Below are positions 1 to 8,134 of a stretch of DNA of 64,000 nt, in pieces; within the stretch, counting starts at the first letter, position 1; every line of letters starts with the position of its first letter. The translations under genes were made by a program, and so were the position numbers. This DNA comes from Bin87 sp963665395 (GTDB lineage Bacteria; Chloroflexota; Dehalococcoidia; Lucifugimonadales; UBA3495): assembly GCA_963665395.2 (NCBI GenBank), contig OY762251.1, positions 1,922,001 through 1,986,000 of the forward strand. The letters are read 5' to 3'. The notes beneath the pieces were generated by a model, which was not told the DNA's origin, did no database searches, and saw only the letters and a program-made list of their open reading frames with translations.

Positions 1-386
1 AATACTTCCACCAGGCCACCGTCTATTTCAACGAAGACCAAAACGAGCAGGCAACAGAGAGCCTGTGCAGCGCCATCGTCTGCTCGATAGCCGCCACCGC
101 CGCTTTGCTGGGTTGGCCGCACCGGGATAAGGACGATGACCTCAGAGTGGTAGTCGGCCTCGGAACCGGAGCGTTTCCGCCGGAGGGCGCAAGTATCTAC
201 AAGCTACTGCAATCAGCTTCCGAGCAGGGCCAAGACCTCAATAGCGCTTTCGCAGCCGCCATGGGTCAGCCGGAAGCCGTGCGCACCGGGGATTACGACG
301 ATGCCGGAAGGACGAGCGCAGAGGCTTTCCTCTTCGCCAGGACTGCCGTCGATCTGGCCGACCAGCTGGGCCGGAGGTTGCGATGA
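1..386 (+). CDS. PaREP1/HEPN-like protein, 5' end outside window
   Basis: The reading frame is open from the left edge and stops at 384-386, giving about 127 visible residues. It is alpha-helical and rich in Ala, Leu and Gln. The pattern of a tyrosine/alanine-rich helix followed by a GWPH motif and a helical tail resembles the C-terminal part of the protein at 17572-18180. That resemblance suggests the PaREP1/HEPN-like class, whose biochemical role is poorly known. The stop overlaps the start of the next gene (ATGA), so the two are co-translated. The resemblance is by eye only, and no catalytic motif is visible. Confidence 0.5.
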   Translation, partial: YFHQATVYFNEDQNEQATESLCSAIVCSIAATAALLGWPHRDKDDDLRVVVGLGTGAFPPEGASIYKLLQSASEQGQDLNSAFAAAMGQPEAVRTGDYDDAGRTSAEAFLFARTAVDLADQLGRRLR

Positions 387-745
387 CACCTGTCGAACGA
401 CGGGATGCCAGCCTGGAGTTTGCCCTGAGGTCCGACCAGGAATTCGACCGCGGCGGCGACACCATGATTGCCGCCGAATTGCTGTGGGGTGCGGTCGCTC
501 AGGCCCTGATAGCGGTTGCCGAGATCAACGAGTGGCCGTGCCAGGGGCATAAAGGTTATTCTCTGGTGCCGGCATGGCTGGCAGAACTGCAACCGGGTAT
601 ATCATGGCGGTCCGACATCGCCGCGGCTGACCAACTGCACGAACATTTCTACAATCGTAATCTCGGTTACGGCGAACTGGACAGCAGACGCTTGGCAGCC
701 CGTCGGGCGTTGCATAGGGCTATCGCGCTATTGCCAACCCAATAG
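383..745 (+). CDS. Small PaREP1/HEPN-like protein
   Basis: A 120-residue all-helical protein starting at the ATGA overlap with the upstream gene. Its core reads as a helix with AAELLWGAVAQAL, then a helix ending in LHEHFYN. These match AEMAWGAAVHAV and LHEHFYQ in the protein at 18180-18542, so the window holds two homologous pairs. The arrangement of two small overlapping helical proteins looks like a toxin-antitoxin or accessory module, but there is no recognisable RNase HEPN motif (RX4-6H). Function is unknown; family membership is inferred from the internal comparison. Confidence 0.55.
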   Translation: MTPVERRDASLEFALRSDQEFDRGGDTMIAAELLWGAVAQALIAVAEINEWPCQGHKGYSLVPAWLAELQPGISWRSDIAAADQLHEHFYNRNLGYGELDSRRLAARRALHRAIALLPTQ

Positions 746-820
746 AGAGGATTTTCTCATACGAGCGTTATAATGCGACGATACCCGGCATAGCGCAATC
801 TGAGTTTGATGGAAACTGCC

Positions 821-1120
821 ATGACCACCCTCACCGAACCCACCCTCTACCCCGACGGCGCAGCCGTCCGCATCCGCACCGGCGCGCCGGCCCACCATTT
901 CCGCACGCCGGCCTACGTCCAGGGGCACACCGGCGTCGTGGATGCCCTCTGCGGCGTTTATCCCAACCCCGAGTCCCTGGCCCACGGCGGCGACGGGTTG
1001 CCCCGCCAGCCCCTCTACCGCATCCGCCTGCGCCAGACCGACCTGTGGGCCGACTACGCCGGCAACCCGGCCGATACCCTGCTGGTGGATGTGTACCAGC
1101 ACTGGCTGGAACCGGCCTGA
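821..1120 (+). CDS. Nitrile hydratase beta-subunit C-terminal-domain protein
   Basis: A 99-residue protein matching only the C-terminal SH3-like half of nitrile hydratase beta. It has the HHFRTPAYVQGHTGVV segment, LYRIRLRQTDLWAD and a terminal YQHWLEPA like the family's YLEPA end. Full beta subunits are about 220 residues and carry an N-terminal helical domain that is absent here. In some enzymes (toyocamycin nitrile hydratase, thiocyanate hydrolase) beta is split over two polypeptides, so this may be one half of a split beta. The alpha subunit is encoded 2.4 kb downstream after two PLP-protein genes. An in-frame ATG at 809 is an alternative start. Confidence 0.8.
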   Translation: MTTLTEPTLYPDGAAVRIRTGAPAHHFRTPAYVQGHTGVVDALCGVYPNPESLAHGGDGLPRQPLYRIRLRQTDLWADYAGNPADTLLVDVYQHWLEPA

Positions 1121-1174
1121 TTTGTGCTATCCTGCCGGACAGCATCGCCATCGCAATTGAGAGGGACTTGAGCA

Positions 1175-2296
1175 ATGGAGCGACCTATATTGCAGCCCAT
1201 TGGCGCCCCCGCCGAGGAGCTGGATACGCCGGCCCTGGTGGTTGACCTGGGGGTAATGGAGCAGAACATCGCGGCGCTGCACGGCGCCTTCGACGGCTCC
1301 GGCCAAGTCCGAGTGCGCCCGCACGTTTCCTGCCATGGCTGCCCTGACATCGCCCGTCTCCAGCTGGAGGCCGGCGGTAGCTCGGGCGGCGTGGCGGTCG
1401 GTTCGTTGGCAGAAGCCGAGGCGTTTGCCGGCGGTGAGGATGCTGGCATCGATGACATACTCATCGCCGGTCGGGTGGTAACCGCCGCCAAGATTCGCCG
1501 GTTGGTCGCCTTGGCCGGTCAAATTACGTTGAGCGTGGCCGTGGACAACCCCCGCAACGTCGCCGACCTTGCCGAGGCTGCCCTGGCCGCCGGCGTCACT
1601 CTGGGCGTATTGGTGGACATCGACGCCGGCTATGGGTTTGGCGGCGTTGCGCCCGGGCCGGATGCGGTTGCCCTGGCGCGAACCGTTGCGGACGTGCCCG
1701 GATTATCCTTCAACGGCATAATGACCTACGAAGGCCCGCTGCCCATAACCCACCGCACGCTGCTGGAGGCTGAAACCCGTCGCCGTTTGCAACCGATGCT
1801 GGACACGCGCAGCGCTCTGGAGCAGGCCGGCATTGAGGTTGCGACGGTCAGCGGGGGCAGCACTTATAACTATGATATAGTCGCACAACTGCCGGGGATT
1901 ACTGAGGTGCCGGCCGGCGTGTATCCCCTGATGGATCTGGAGACCTTGCCAATTCGCCCGGAGTTGCAGCCGGCCGCCAAAATCATGGCTACGGTTATCA
2001 GCCATCCCGTAGCGGGCCGGGCGGTGCTGGACGCCGGCCATAAAACTACCGGGCCTGATTTCGGCGTGCCCGTCCTGGAGGGGTTCCCCGGCGCCGTAGC
2101 TACCCGGTTCAGCGCGGAGCACGGCATCCTGGATCTGGAGGGAGCGGCCACCAGGCAGTTGATGCCCAACGACAAGGTCCACCTGGTTCCGTACAACCTG
2201 GCCCTCTGCGTCAACCAGTACGACTACATCCGCGCCGTGCGGGACGGCAAGCTGGTCGGGTATTGGCCCGTTGCCGGACGGGGACAACTAGGGTAG
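1175..2296 (+). CDS. D-threonine aldolase/D-serine dehydratase-like protein lacking the PLP lysine
   Basis: A 373-residue alanine-racemase-fold (type III PLP) protein of the D-threonine aldolase/D-serine dehydratase group: LDTPALVVDL at the N-terminus, DIDAGYGFGG in the barrel, and VSGGSTYNYD before the phosphate-binding region. The family's active-site string RPHxKtHK reads RPHVSCHG here, so Ser52 occupies the place of the Schiff-base lysine. The C-terminal His/Cys metal site (PNHxC in the family) is also not conserved, with a Cys in LALCVNQ only. Aldolase or dehydratase activity is therefore doubtful. It is followed by a paralogue that keeps the lysine, and both sit between nitrile hydratase genes. 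The start is preceded by a GAGAGGGA ribosome-binding site. Confidence 0.85.
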   Translation: MERPILQPIGAPAEELDTPALVVDLGVMEQNIAALHGAFDGSGQVRVRPHVSCHGCPDIARLQLEAGGSSGGVAVGSLAEAEAFAGGEDAGIDDILIAGRVVTAAKIRRLVALAGQITLSVAVDNPRNVADLAEAALAAGVTLGVLVDIDAGYGFGGVAPGPDAVALARTVADVPGLSFNGIMTYEGPLPITHRTLLEAETRRRLQPMLDTRSALEQAGIEVATVSGGSTYNYDIVAQLPGITEVPAGVYPLMDLETLPIRPELQPAAKIMATVISHPVAGRAVLDAGHKTTGPDFGVPVLEGFPGAVATRFSAEHGILDLEGAATRQLMPNDKVHLVPYNLALCVNQYDYIRAVRDGKLVGYWPVAGRGQLG

Positions 2297-2326
2297 TTCC
2301 TTACCGTTGGCCTTATTTTGTACTCA

Positions 2327-2353
2327 CTGGATTCCCGCTTTCGCGGGAATGAC
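2327..2353. repeat. REP-like palindrome, GGATTCCCGC type
   Basis: An inverted repeat (ATTCCCGC...GCGGGAAT) between the two PLP-protein genes. The same sequence recurs at 31586-31613, and related forms lie at 24769-24831 and 31514-31540. It could act as an mRNA-stabilising or terminating hairpin between the two genes. Confidence 0.8.
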
Positions 2354-2403
2354 GGGAAGTGTCCATACAATCTTGATACGCGGGAACCTTCGGAGGTACC
2401 TCC

Positions 2404-3519
2404 ATGTCGCAAGCCTATGAACCCCAACCCGGCACTCCCATTGAGGAACTGGATACTCCATGCCTGATCCTGGACATGGATGCGCTGGATCACAACATGG
2501 ATGTGATCGCCGATTACTATGGCGAACGCCACAGCAAGTTGCGCGGCCATAGCAAGAACCACAAGAGCCCGGCCCTGGCCCTACGGCAGATCCAGCGCGG
2601 CGGCACCGTCGGGGGGGTGTGCGCCGCCAAGGTTGCCGAGGCCGAGGTGATGGTGCAGGGTGGCGTCGCCAGCGTATTCGTCACCAGCGAGGTGGTCGCC
2701 CCGCCGAAGATTGCCCGGCTCTGCGTCCTGGCGGATCAGGCTGAGATCCTGGTGGCCTGCGAAAACGAAGCGAATGCCCACGACCTTTCCCAGGCTGCCG
2801 CCGCCCAAGGCGTGAACCTGGGCGTGGTCATCGAGCAGGAAACCGGACTGCTTCGCTGCGGGGTGCAGGAAGGAGCGCAGGGAGTGGAGTCCGGTGTGGC
2901 TCTGGCCCGCCTGATCGATTCACTGCCCGGCCTCTCCCTGAAAGGCGTGATGAGCCACCAGATGATGGCCGAACCTTCCTCCGACCGGGAGGACCGGGCC
3001 ACGGAAGCCCACCGCCTCATCCAGCCGGTTCTGGACCTTCGGGAAGCCATGATTGCCGACGGCCTGCCGGTGGAAATCGTATCCACGGGCGAAACCTGGA
3101 GCTACGACATCGCCGGCGATATGCCGGAAGTTACCGAAATCCAGGGCGGCTCCTACCTGGTGATGGAAACCTCCTACGAATACATCCCGGATTTTCACCT
3201 GGCCGGCAAGGTGCTGAGCACCATCATCAGCGTCCCCCGGCCGGGGACGGCGATAGGCGACGCCGGCGCCCGGGCGGTGTGCGGCATCAAGGGGTTGCCG
3301 CGAGTGGAAGGTCGCCCCGGGGTTGAAGCCGTTGCCATGGACGCCGACCGCACCGTGTTCCAAGTGGCGGAGGGCGCGGAACTGGCGGTTGGCGACCAGG
3401 TCATGCTGCTGCCCGGGCAGCAGGACGCCATGGTCAGCCGCTGGGACCGTTTCATCGGCATCCGCGACGGAATGGTGGAGGCGGTTTGGGACATCGAGGC
3501 GCGGGGCTGTCACAACTAG
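2404..3519 (+). CDS. D-threonine aldolase/D-serine dehydratase-like PLP protein
   Basis: A 371-residue paralogue of the preceding gene with the same order of motifs: LDTPCLILDM, barrel strands, VSTGETWSYD, and a C-terminal beta domain ending in VWDIEARG. Here the PLP motif reads RGHSKNHKSP, so Lys51 is present, although the usual Pro-His before it is Gly-His. The C-terminal zinc ligands of D-serine dehydratases are missing (LLPGQQDAMVSRWD in the place of PNHxC). Substrate is unknown. A GGAGG ribosome-binding site precedes the ATG. The nitrile hydratase alpha gene follows after 19 bases, so the genes are probably one transcript. Confidence 0.85.
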   Translation: MSQAYEPQPGTPIEELDTPCLILDMDALDHNMDVIADYYGERHSKLRGHSKNHKSPALALRQIQRGGTVGGVCAAKVAEAEVMVQGGVASVFVTSEVVAPPKIARLCVLADQAEILVACENEANAHDLSQAAAAQGVNLGVVIEQETGLLRCGVQEGAQGVESGVALARLIDSLPGLSLKGVMSHQMMAEPSSDREDRATEAHRLIQPVLDLREAMIADGLPVEIVSTGETWSYDIAGDMPEVTEIQGGSYLVMETSYEYIPDFHLAGKVLSTIISVPRPGTAIGDAGARAVCGIKGLPRVEGRPGVEAVAMDADRTVFQVAEGAELAVGDQVMLLPGQQDAMVSRWDRFIGIRDGMVEAVWDIEARGCHN

Positions 3520-3538
3520 AACATTGGGGGAGAGAAAT

Positions 3539-4153
3539 ATGACTGCTACCCACGTCGTTGACCACATCCATGACCAGCCCATGAGCGACGTTGCGCTGCG
3601 CTCCGTCGCCATCGAGGCCCTGCTGGCGGAGAAGGGCCTGCTTACCGCCGACCAGGTTCAGCAGCAGGTGAACCTGATGGACGGGCGCACCCCTGCCGAC
3701 GGCGCGCGCGTCGTTGCCCGCGCCTGGACGGATGATGACTTCAAGGCCCGGCTGCTGGCCGATTCCCGCTCCGCTCTGGCCGAAATGGACATCAATATAC
3801 CCGAGGAAACCCCGCATCTGACCGTGGTGGAGAACACCGACGACCTGCATCACCTAGTGGTATGCACGCTGTGTTCCTGCTATCCCCGGATGCTGCTGGG
3901 CCGCCCGCCCGACTGGTACAAGAGCCTGGCCTACCGGGCCCGCGCCGTCCGGGATCCGCGGGGCGTGATGGCGGAGTTCGGCGCCGCGCCGCCGGCCGAT
4001 GCCGAGGTTCGCGTTCTGGACAGCACCGCCGATATGCGCTACCTGGCACTGCCGCGACGGCCGGCCGGAACGGAGGGGATGAGCGAGGACGAACTGGCTG
4101 CCTTGGTCACGCGGGACAGCATGATTGGGGTGACCGATGCGTTGGAGCCATAG
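3539..4153 (+). CDS. Nitrile hydratase alpha subunit, cobalt type
   Basis: A 204-residue alpha subunit of nitrile hydratase/thiocyanate hydrolase, which hydrates nitriles to amides. The metal site is VCTLCSCYP with Cys109, Cys112 and Cys114. Thr between the first two Cys is the hallmark of the Co(III) type, against Ser in the Fe type. Downstream RMLLGRPPDWYKSLAYRARAVRDPRGVMAEFG is typical of the family. The start is the ATG at 3539 behind a GGGGGAGAG site. No cobalt chaperone or activator gene is visible nearby. The matching beta half lies at 821-1120. Confidence 0.92.
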   Translation: MTATHVVDHIHDQPMSDVALRSVAIEALLAEKGLLTADQVQQQVNLMDGRTPADGARVVARAWTDDDFKARLLADSRSALAEMDINIPEETPHLTVVENTDDLHHLVVCTLCSCYPRMLLGRPPDWYKSLAYRARAVRDPRGVMAEFGAAPPADAEVRVLDSTADMRYLALPRRPAGTEGMSEDELAALVTRDSMIGVTDALEP

Positions 4154-4201
4154 CCTTCCGCTAGACGCGACCGGCAGCCGCCAGCGGAAGAAACCCAACC
4201 G

Positions 4202-4858
4202 CTAGTCTATCTGCAAGTCCTCGTCCGATAATTCTTGCCAATACACTTCGCCGGATTCGATGATCGGGCGGATTCGGTTGTCAATGCGCCTTGCGGCGAC
4301 GACAGCATGGGCGGGCATTCCGGTGAACCGGGTTAGGTAGGCGGCGTTGCGTATCGCGCGGCGAGTGTCCCTCTCATCGGCGGTGAAAGACGCTTCTACT
4401 GCGATATAGTGGGTTCCACCGTCGGAGCCTTTAGCTTCGATAAACAGGTCGGCTCCCAGGAAACTGTCCATCTCATTGCGCGCAATGTCAGACGTGTCCG
4501 TGGAATACAGAATGTCTGCCAATTCCCTCTGACTCAACGCTCCGACCAGACGTAACCCAAGCGCGCTGCAAATGCGGATCTTGGAACCGCGCGCGCCGTT
4601 GCGAGCGTGCGCCGCTTTCAACGGCCCGATGTCATCGCGAATCGCCTGAATATTGCGCTCGATTCTAGCGACTGTAGTTCGCAGCTCATCCTGCCCGGCC
4701 CGCAGTTCCTCCTGCCCGGCCCGTAGCTCATCCTGTCCGGTTTCCAGTTTATCCAGCCGGCGGTTCGTTTCGGTCTGACCTTCTTCAAGCCGCTGCAACC
4801 GCCGGTTCGTTTCGTTGTTCGCGCCGTTGACCGTCATATCGTTTGTCCTCAACATCAA
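4202..4858 (-). CDS. Coiled-coil protein with PD-(D/E)XK-like C-terminus
   Basis: A 218-residue protein. Residues 15-75 form a coiled coil built on seven-residue repeats of the type DELRAGQ/EELRAGQ. The C-terminal 110 residues contain DLFIEAKGSDGGTHYIAVEAS, which resembles the D...ExK core of restriction-like nuclease domains found in DUF3782-type coiled-coil proteins. The exact E-x-K is degenerate (VEA in place of ExK), so catalysis is uncertain. It is transcribed opposite to the nitrile hydratase genes and ends 48 bases from them. Another in-frame ATG lies at 4837. Function unknown. Confidence 0.6.
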   Translation of the reverse strand: MMLRTNDMTVNGANNETNRRLQRLEEGQTETNRRLDKLETGQDELRAGQEELRAGQDELRTTVARIERNIQAIRDDIGPLKAAHARNGARGSKIRICSALGLRLVGALSQRELADILYSTDTSDIARNEMDSFLGADLFIEAKGSDGGTHYIAVEASFTADERDTRRAIRNAAYLTRFTGMPAHAVVAARRIDNRIRPIIESGEVYWQELSDEDLQID

Positions 4859-4872
4859 ATTATACGACGAAG

Positions 4873-5322
4873 TTATGAGGTCAAACGCTGCGGCTCGTCG
4901 TCTATCTGGTTAATCCGCCGCAGGTGCCGGCCGCCCTCGAACTCCGTGGTCAGCCACACGTCCACTATTTCCCGCGCCGTCTCCCATGACACCAGCCGCT
5001 GTCCCATGGACAGCACGTTGGAGTCGTTGTGCTGCCGCCCGTAGCGAGCGGACTCGGCGTTCCAGCACAGGGTGCAGCGCACGCCCGGCACGCGATTGGC
5101 CACTATCGCCTCGCCGTTGCCGGAGCCGCCCAGCACGATGCCCCGGTCCACCTCGCCCCGCGCTACCGCTTCGGCTACCGGACGGATCCACTGCGGATAG
5201 TCGGTGGACGCCTCGGAATAGGCTCCGTAGTCAATGGCCTCGTGCCCCAGGTACGCCAGCAGCGCCAGCAATTTGCCCTTGTATTCAAACCCGGCGTGGT
5301 CGGAACCAATCGCAATCTTCAT
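4873..5322 (-). CDS. rpiB: Ribose-5-phosphate isomerase B
   Basis: A 149-residue RpiB, which interconverts ribose-5-phosphate and ribulose-5-phosphate. It starts MKIAIGSDHAGF and carries GGSGNGEAIVANRVPGVRC and ARYGRQHNDSNVLSMGQR. The base position in GSGNGE is Glu, as in actinobacterial enzymes, instead of the Cys of E. coli RpiB. The start at 5322 is chosen because the family begins exactly at MKIAIGSDHAG; a longer in-frame start at 5367 adds 15 unrelated residues. It stands alone on the minus strand, divergent from the dehydrogenase at 5434. Confidence 0.93.
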   Translation of the reverse strand: MKIAIGSDHAGFEYKGKLLALLAYLGHEAIDYGAYSEASTDYPQWIRPVAEAVARGEVDRGIVLGGSGNGEAIVANRVPGVRCTLCWNAESARYGRQHNDSNVLSMGQRLVSWETAREIVDVWLTTEFEGGRHLRRINQIDDEPQRLTS

Positions 5323-5433
5323 AACTATCCCGCTCCGGTGGTGCCTGATACGCCGCCATCCTAGCACAAACCCGATGCGGTTGTGCTAGGATACCCGCTA
5401 TCGCCAATCACGCGAAACACGGAGGGAACAACC

Positions 5434-6540
5434 ATGAAAGGACGCATTGTTGTCGTAAAAGAGTACGGTCAGCCCTTTGAAATCCATGAATACGACGTGC
5501 CGGAACCCGAACCGGGGGCGGTGTTGCTGCGCATGACCCAGGCCGGCATCTGCGGCTCCGACCTGCATACCTGGCGTGGCGACCAGACCCAGGAACACAA
5601 CCCGCTGCCTCCCACCGGCCGCGTGATGGGACACGAAGGCACCGGCGTCATCGAATACCTCGGCGACGGCATCACCACCGATTATTGGGGCACCGACGTG
5701 AAAGAAGGCGACCGCGTGGTGTACGCCGCCGTCTTCCCCTGCTACCACTGCCATATGTGCTTGCGGGGCGCGACCAACTGGTGCGCCAACCGTCAGTATC
5801 CCGCCGCCGGCAACTGGCCCTACTTCACCGGCACCTATGGCGACTTCCTCTACCTGCCGCCACGACATCCCTTCTTCCGCGTCCCCGACGAACTGCCCGA
5901 CAACCTGCTCGGCCCGGTCAACTGCGCCATGGGCACCGTGACCACCGGCCTGGAGCGGGCCAACATGAGCCACGGCCAATCCGTCGTCATCATCGGCGCC
6001 GGCGGTCTGGGCCTCCACGCCACCGCCATGGCCAAGGAGCGCGGCGCGGATCGCGTCATCGTCCTGGACCGTCTGGAGAACCGTCTCCAACTGGCTGAGG
6101 AATTCGGCGCCGACCATACCATCAACGTCGAGGAGTTCAACACCCCCGAAACCCGGGTCCGTCGGGTCCGCGAGCTGACCCGGGGCCGCGGCGCCGACGT
6201 GGTGATGGAGCTGGTGGGCCGGGCCGACCTGCTGCGGGAAGGCATCGATATGCTGTCCAACGGCGGCACCTTCGTCGAAATCGGCGACATCGTGCGCGGC
6301 CAGGAAGTGTCCATCGACCCGTCCAAGCTGCTCCAGGGCAAGAACATCGTCGGCAGCCTGATGTATCGCCCCGCCCTGCTGCCGGAGCTGCTGGACTTCC
6401 TGGTCCGCAACCAGGACCGGCTGCCCTTTAACAAGCTGGTATCCCACACCTTCCCCCTGGCCGAAGTCAACGAAGCCTTCGCCGCCGCCGAGTGGAGCCA
6501 GCGGCAGACGGAGATAACGCGGGCGATGCTGGTGCCGTAG
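5434..6540 (+). CDS. Zinc-binding alcohol dehydrogenase (MDR family)
   Basis: A 368-residue medium-chain dehydrogenase/reductase. Catalytic-zinc ligands sit in GICGSDLH and GHEGTGVIE. The structural-zinc loop is CYHCHMCLRGATNWC with four Cys. The NAD(P) fold carries GAGGLGLHATAMAKERGA followed by VIVLDRL, where Asp at the end of the second strand suggests NAD. Substrate cannot be told from sequence. The ATG at 5434 follows GGAGGG by 7 bases; an upstream in-frame start at 5383 lacks a binding site. It is a single gene on its strand. Confidence 0.9.
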   Translation: MKGRIVVVKEYGQPFEIHEYDVPEPEPGAVLLRMTQAGICGSDLHTWRGDQTQEHNPLPPTGRVMGHEGTGVIEYLGDGITTDYWGTDVKEGDRVVYAAVFPCYHCHMCLRGATNWCANRQYPAAGNWPYFTGTYGDFLYLPPRHPFFRVPDELPDNLLGPVNCAMGTVTTGLERANMSHGQSVVIIGAGGLGLHATAMAKERGADRVIVLDRLENRLQLAEEFGADHTINVEEFNTPETRVRRVRELTRGRGADVVMELVGRADLLREGIDMLSNGGTFVEIGDIVRGQEVSIDPSKLLQGKNIVGSLMYRPALLPELLDFLVRNQDRLPFNKLVSHTFPLAEVNEAFAAAEWSQRQTEITRAMLVP

Positions 6541-6611
6541 CCAACGTGGCGACGCGACAGTTAGACTGGTCGGCACGGGCGATTATCCGCGCCGACCAGC
6601 CGGAGAATAAA

Positions 6612-7289
6612 ATGACCACCCCAAACCAGTGCCAATTTTGGGACTGCAACGAATCCATCCGTAGCGATCACTACCTTTGTCTCAACCACTACAATAGGCA
6701 CAAAGCGGGCAACATCAACCAGTGCCCATCGTGTGGGAAGTACAAGGATGCTGAGTTCGACATCTGTCGCAACTGTTATCGTCAGGCCGCAAGTGCCTGG
6801 GCTCCCAAACGCGCCAACGCTGGGCAGCAAGGCAACCGCGAATTCGTGGCAGACAAAGATGCTGACCGTTTTTTCGTGTATGTCCTGCTGATGAACAACG
6901 GACGATATTACATCGGTCAAACTCGTGAAATACACGAGCGATTGCACGAGCATCGCAACGGCATGAGTTACCAAACCAGAGGAAGTGAACCCAAATTGCA
7001 ATGGTTCACGACAGTAGCGACGCGCAAAGAAGCAGCCGACTTGGAAGCAGAACTTCAGCGGCTGAACTCCAACCCTGCCGGCCGGCGGGAAATCAACCGG
7101 TGGGTCGTTGATTTCAAGAAACTAGCCGACGAACTGGATTACGAACCACACAATGCGACGAGTGCCAGAACTGTCCAGGAGCGGCGCAGGCCCTATGGTG
7201 GCATTACGCCGCCAACGCAACCACGGGATGGACAGAACAGCCGCATCGCAAATGTTCTAAATGCTCTCCGGCGTAAGTCAGGGTCCTAA
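6612..7289 (+). CDS. Zinc-ribbon GIY-YIG nuclease-domain protein
   Basis: A 225-residue protein with two Cys-rich segments in the first 70 residues (CQFWDC...CLNH and CPSCGKY...CRNC), like zinc ribbons. A GIY-YIG domain follows: FFVYVLLMNNGRYYIGQTREIHERLHEH, with the conserved Tyr, Tyr-Ile-Gly and Arg. A basic tail ends the protein. GIY-YIG proteins are structure- or site-specific nucleases; this could be a stand-alone homing-type or repair nuclease. The ATG at 6612 is chosen because the zinc ligands begin eight residues later; frame continues upstream to 6492 without family content. Confidence 0.7.
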   Translation: MTTPNQCQFWDCNESIRSDHYLCLNHYNRHKAGNINQCPSCGKYKDAEFDICRNCYRQAASAWAPKRANAGQQGNREFVADKDADRFFVYVLLMNNGRYYIGQTREIHERLHEHRNGMSYQTRGSEPKLQWFTTVATRKEAADLEAELQRLNSNPAGRREINRWVVDFKKLADELDYEPHNATSARTVQERRRPYGGITPPTQPRDGQNSRIANVLNALRRKSGS

Positions 7290-7327
7290 CATACGTCGTT
7301 AGCCATCGCAACCACAGGATAAGGATT

Positions 7328-7460
7328 GGTAGCGTTGCAATTTAGGTGGTTCAGTTTCCCAGCGGGGTATCCGAGCGACTAAAACTGCCGCTACGCCAAC
7401 GGGATTGCCACGCTACGCTCGCAATGACAAAAACCAAACCACCTAAAACGGAACGCTATC
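7328..7460. mobile_element. MITE copy 1 (133 bp)
   Basis: A non-coding element with terminal inverted repeats GGTAGCGTTGCAATTTAGG on the left and CCTAAAACGGAACGCTATC on the right. It is flanked by a perfect 9-bp target duplication ATAAGGATT at 7319-7327 and 7461-7469. Its interior contains half of the GTCATTGCGAGCG-type REP sequence. The right target copy contains the ribosome-binding site of the higA gene that follows. The same ends occur at 10238, 13206, 23116 and in the IS starting at 63180. Confidence 0.9.
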
Positions 7461-7474
7461 ATAAGGATTGTGGC

Positions 7475-7849
7475 ATGATCAAAGAAAAAAATCCTCCCTT
7501 CAAAGACGGTATGCCTCCCATCCACCCCGGCGAGTATATTGCCGAGGACTTGGAGGAGTTGGGGATGTCCGCCTCCGAGTTCGACGCCGCCCTGGCCGTA
7601 CCGGCCGGAACTACTGCCGCGCTGGTGGCGGAACGTTGTAGCGTGACCCCGGAACTGGCCCTGAGGCTGTCTCATTATATGTGCGGTGACGCTGACTTCT
7701 GGCTCAACATCCAGGCGCGCTACGACCTGAAAATCGCCGAGCGCAAGCATGGCGCAGCCATTGCCGCCCAAGTCTCGCCCCTTCCTGGCGCCAGCGAAGA
7801 CCCTTATCGCAAATTTGACGATGGCGATGATGAGGTTGCGGCCCGGTGA
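7475..7849 (+). CDS. higA: HigA-type antitoxin (first copy)
   Basis: A 124-residue XRE-family antitoxin of the HigA class: HPGEYIAEDLEELGMSASEFDAALAVPAGTTAALV with the helix-turn-helix, then CSVTPELALRLSHYMCGDADFWLNIQARYDL. It would bind DNA and neutralise the HigB toxin encoded next. The toxin gene begins inside its last codons (7846), so the two are coupled. The start at 7475 uses AAGGATTG supplied by the target duplication of the MITE. Any longer reading frame runs into the MITE and is an artefact. Copy 2 of the family lies at 8135. Confidence 0.85.
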   Translation: MIKEKNPPFKDGMPPIHPGEYIAEDLEELGMSASEFDAALAVPAGTTAALVAERCSVTPELALRLSHYMCGDADFWLNIQARYDLKIAERKHGAAIAAQVSPLPGASEDPYRKFDDGDDEVAAR

Positions 7850-8124
7850 TACAAAATTTCCGAGACCGGAACGCCAGGCGGCTGTTTATGGGCGAACGGG
7901 TGCCGGCTTACCATGGGTTTGCCGAACGGGCGTACAATAAACTTGTTGAGTTGGATGACGCCAGATCATTACGACAACTGAACTCGCGGAGCGGCAATCG
8001 CCTGGAAGCCCTGTCCGGCGACCGCGCCGGCCAACATAGCCTCCGCATCAACCGCCAATGGCGCATCTGTTTCCGCTGGTACAATGGTGACGCCTACGAT
8101 GTGGAAATAGTGGATTATCACTGA
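7846..8124 (+). CDS. higB: HigB-type toxin (RelE superfamily)
   Basis: A 92-residue RelE/ParE-superfamily toxin of the HigB/plasmid-maintenance-killer type. HigB toxins cleave mRNA on the ribosome. It has the family's NRLEALSGDRAGQHSLRINRQWRICFRW and a terminal DVEIVDYH. It starts with GTG at 7846, overlapping the upstream higA by four bases, and is followed after 10 bases by a second higA. Basic residues of the catalytic surface (Arg in LRINRQWRI) are kept, so it is probably active. Confidence 0.9.
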   Translation: MIQNFRDRNARRLFMGERVPAYHGFAERAYNKLVELDDARSLRQLNSRSGNRLEALSGDRAGQHSLRINRQWRICFRWYNGDAYDVEIVDYH

Positions 8125-8134
8125 CGGAGGCGGC

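Noticed and set aside
2404..3519. Alanine racemase proper
   Set aside because: The PLP motif and C-terminal domain are those of the D-threonine aldolase/D-serine dehydratase branch, and the catalytic Tyr region of Alr is absent.
5398..6576. A 392-codon minus-strand frame opposite the alcohol dehydrogenase
   Set aside because: Antisense of the dehydrogenase, no motifs, and no ribosome-binding site.
7346..7474. N-terminal extension of the first higA
   Set aside because: Those codons come from the MITE; the real start at 7475 has a binding site and matches the family.
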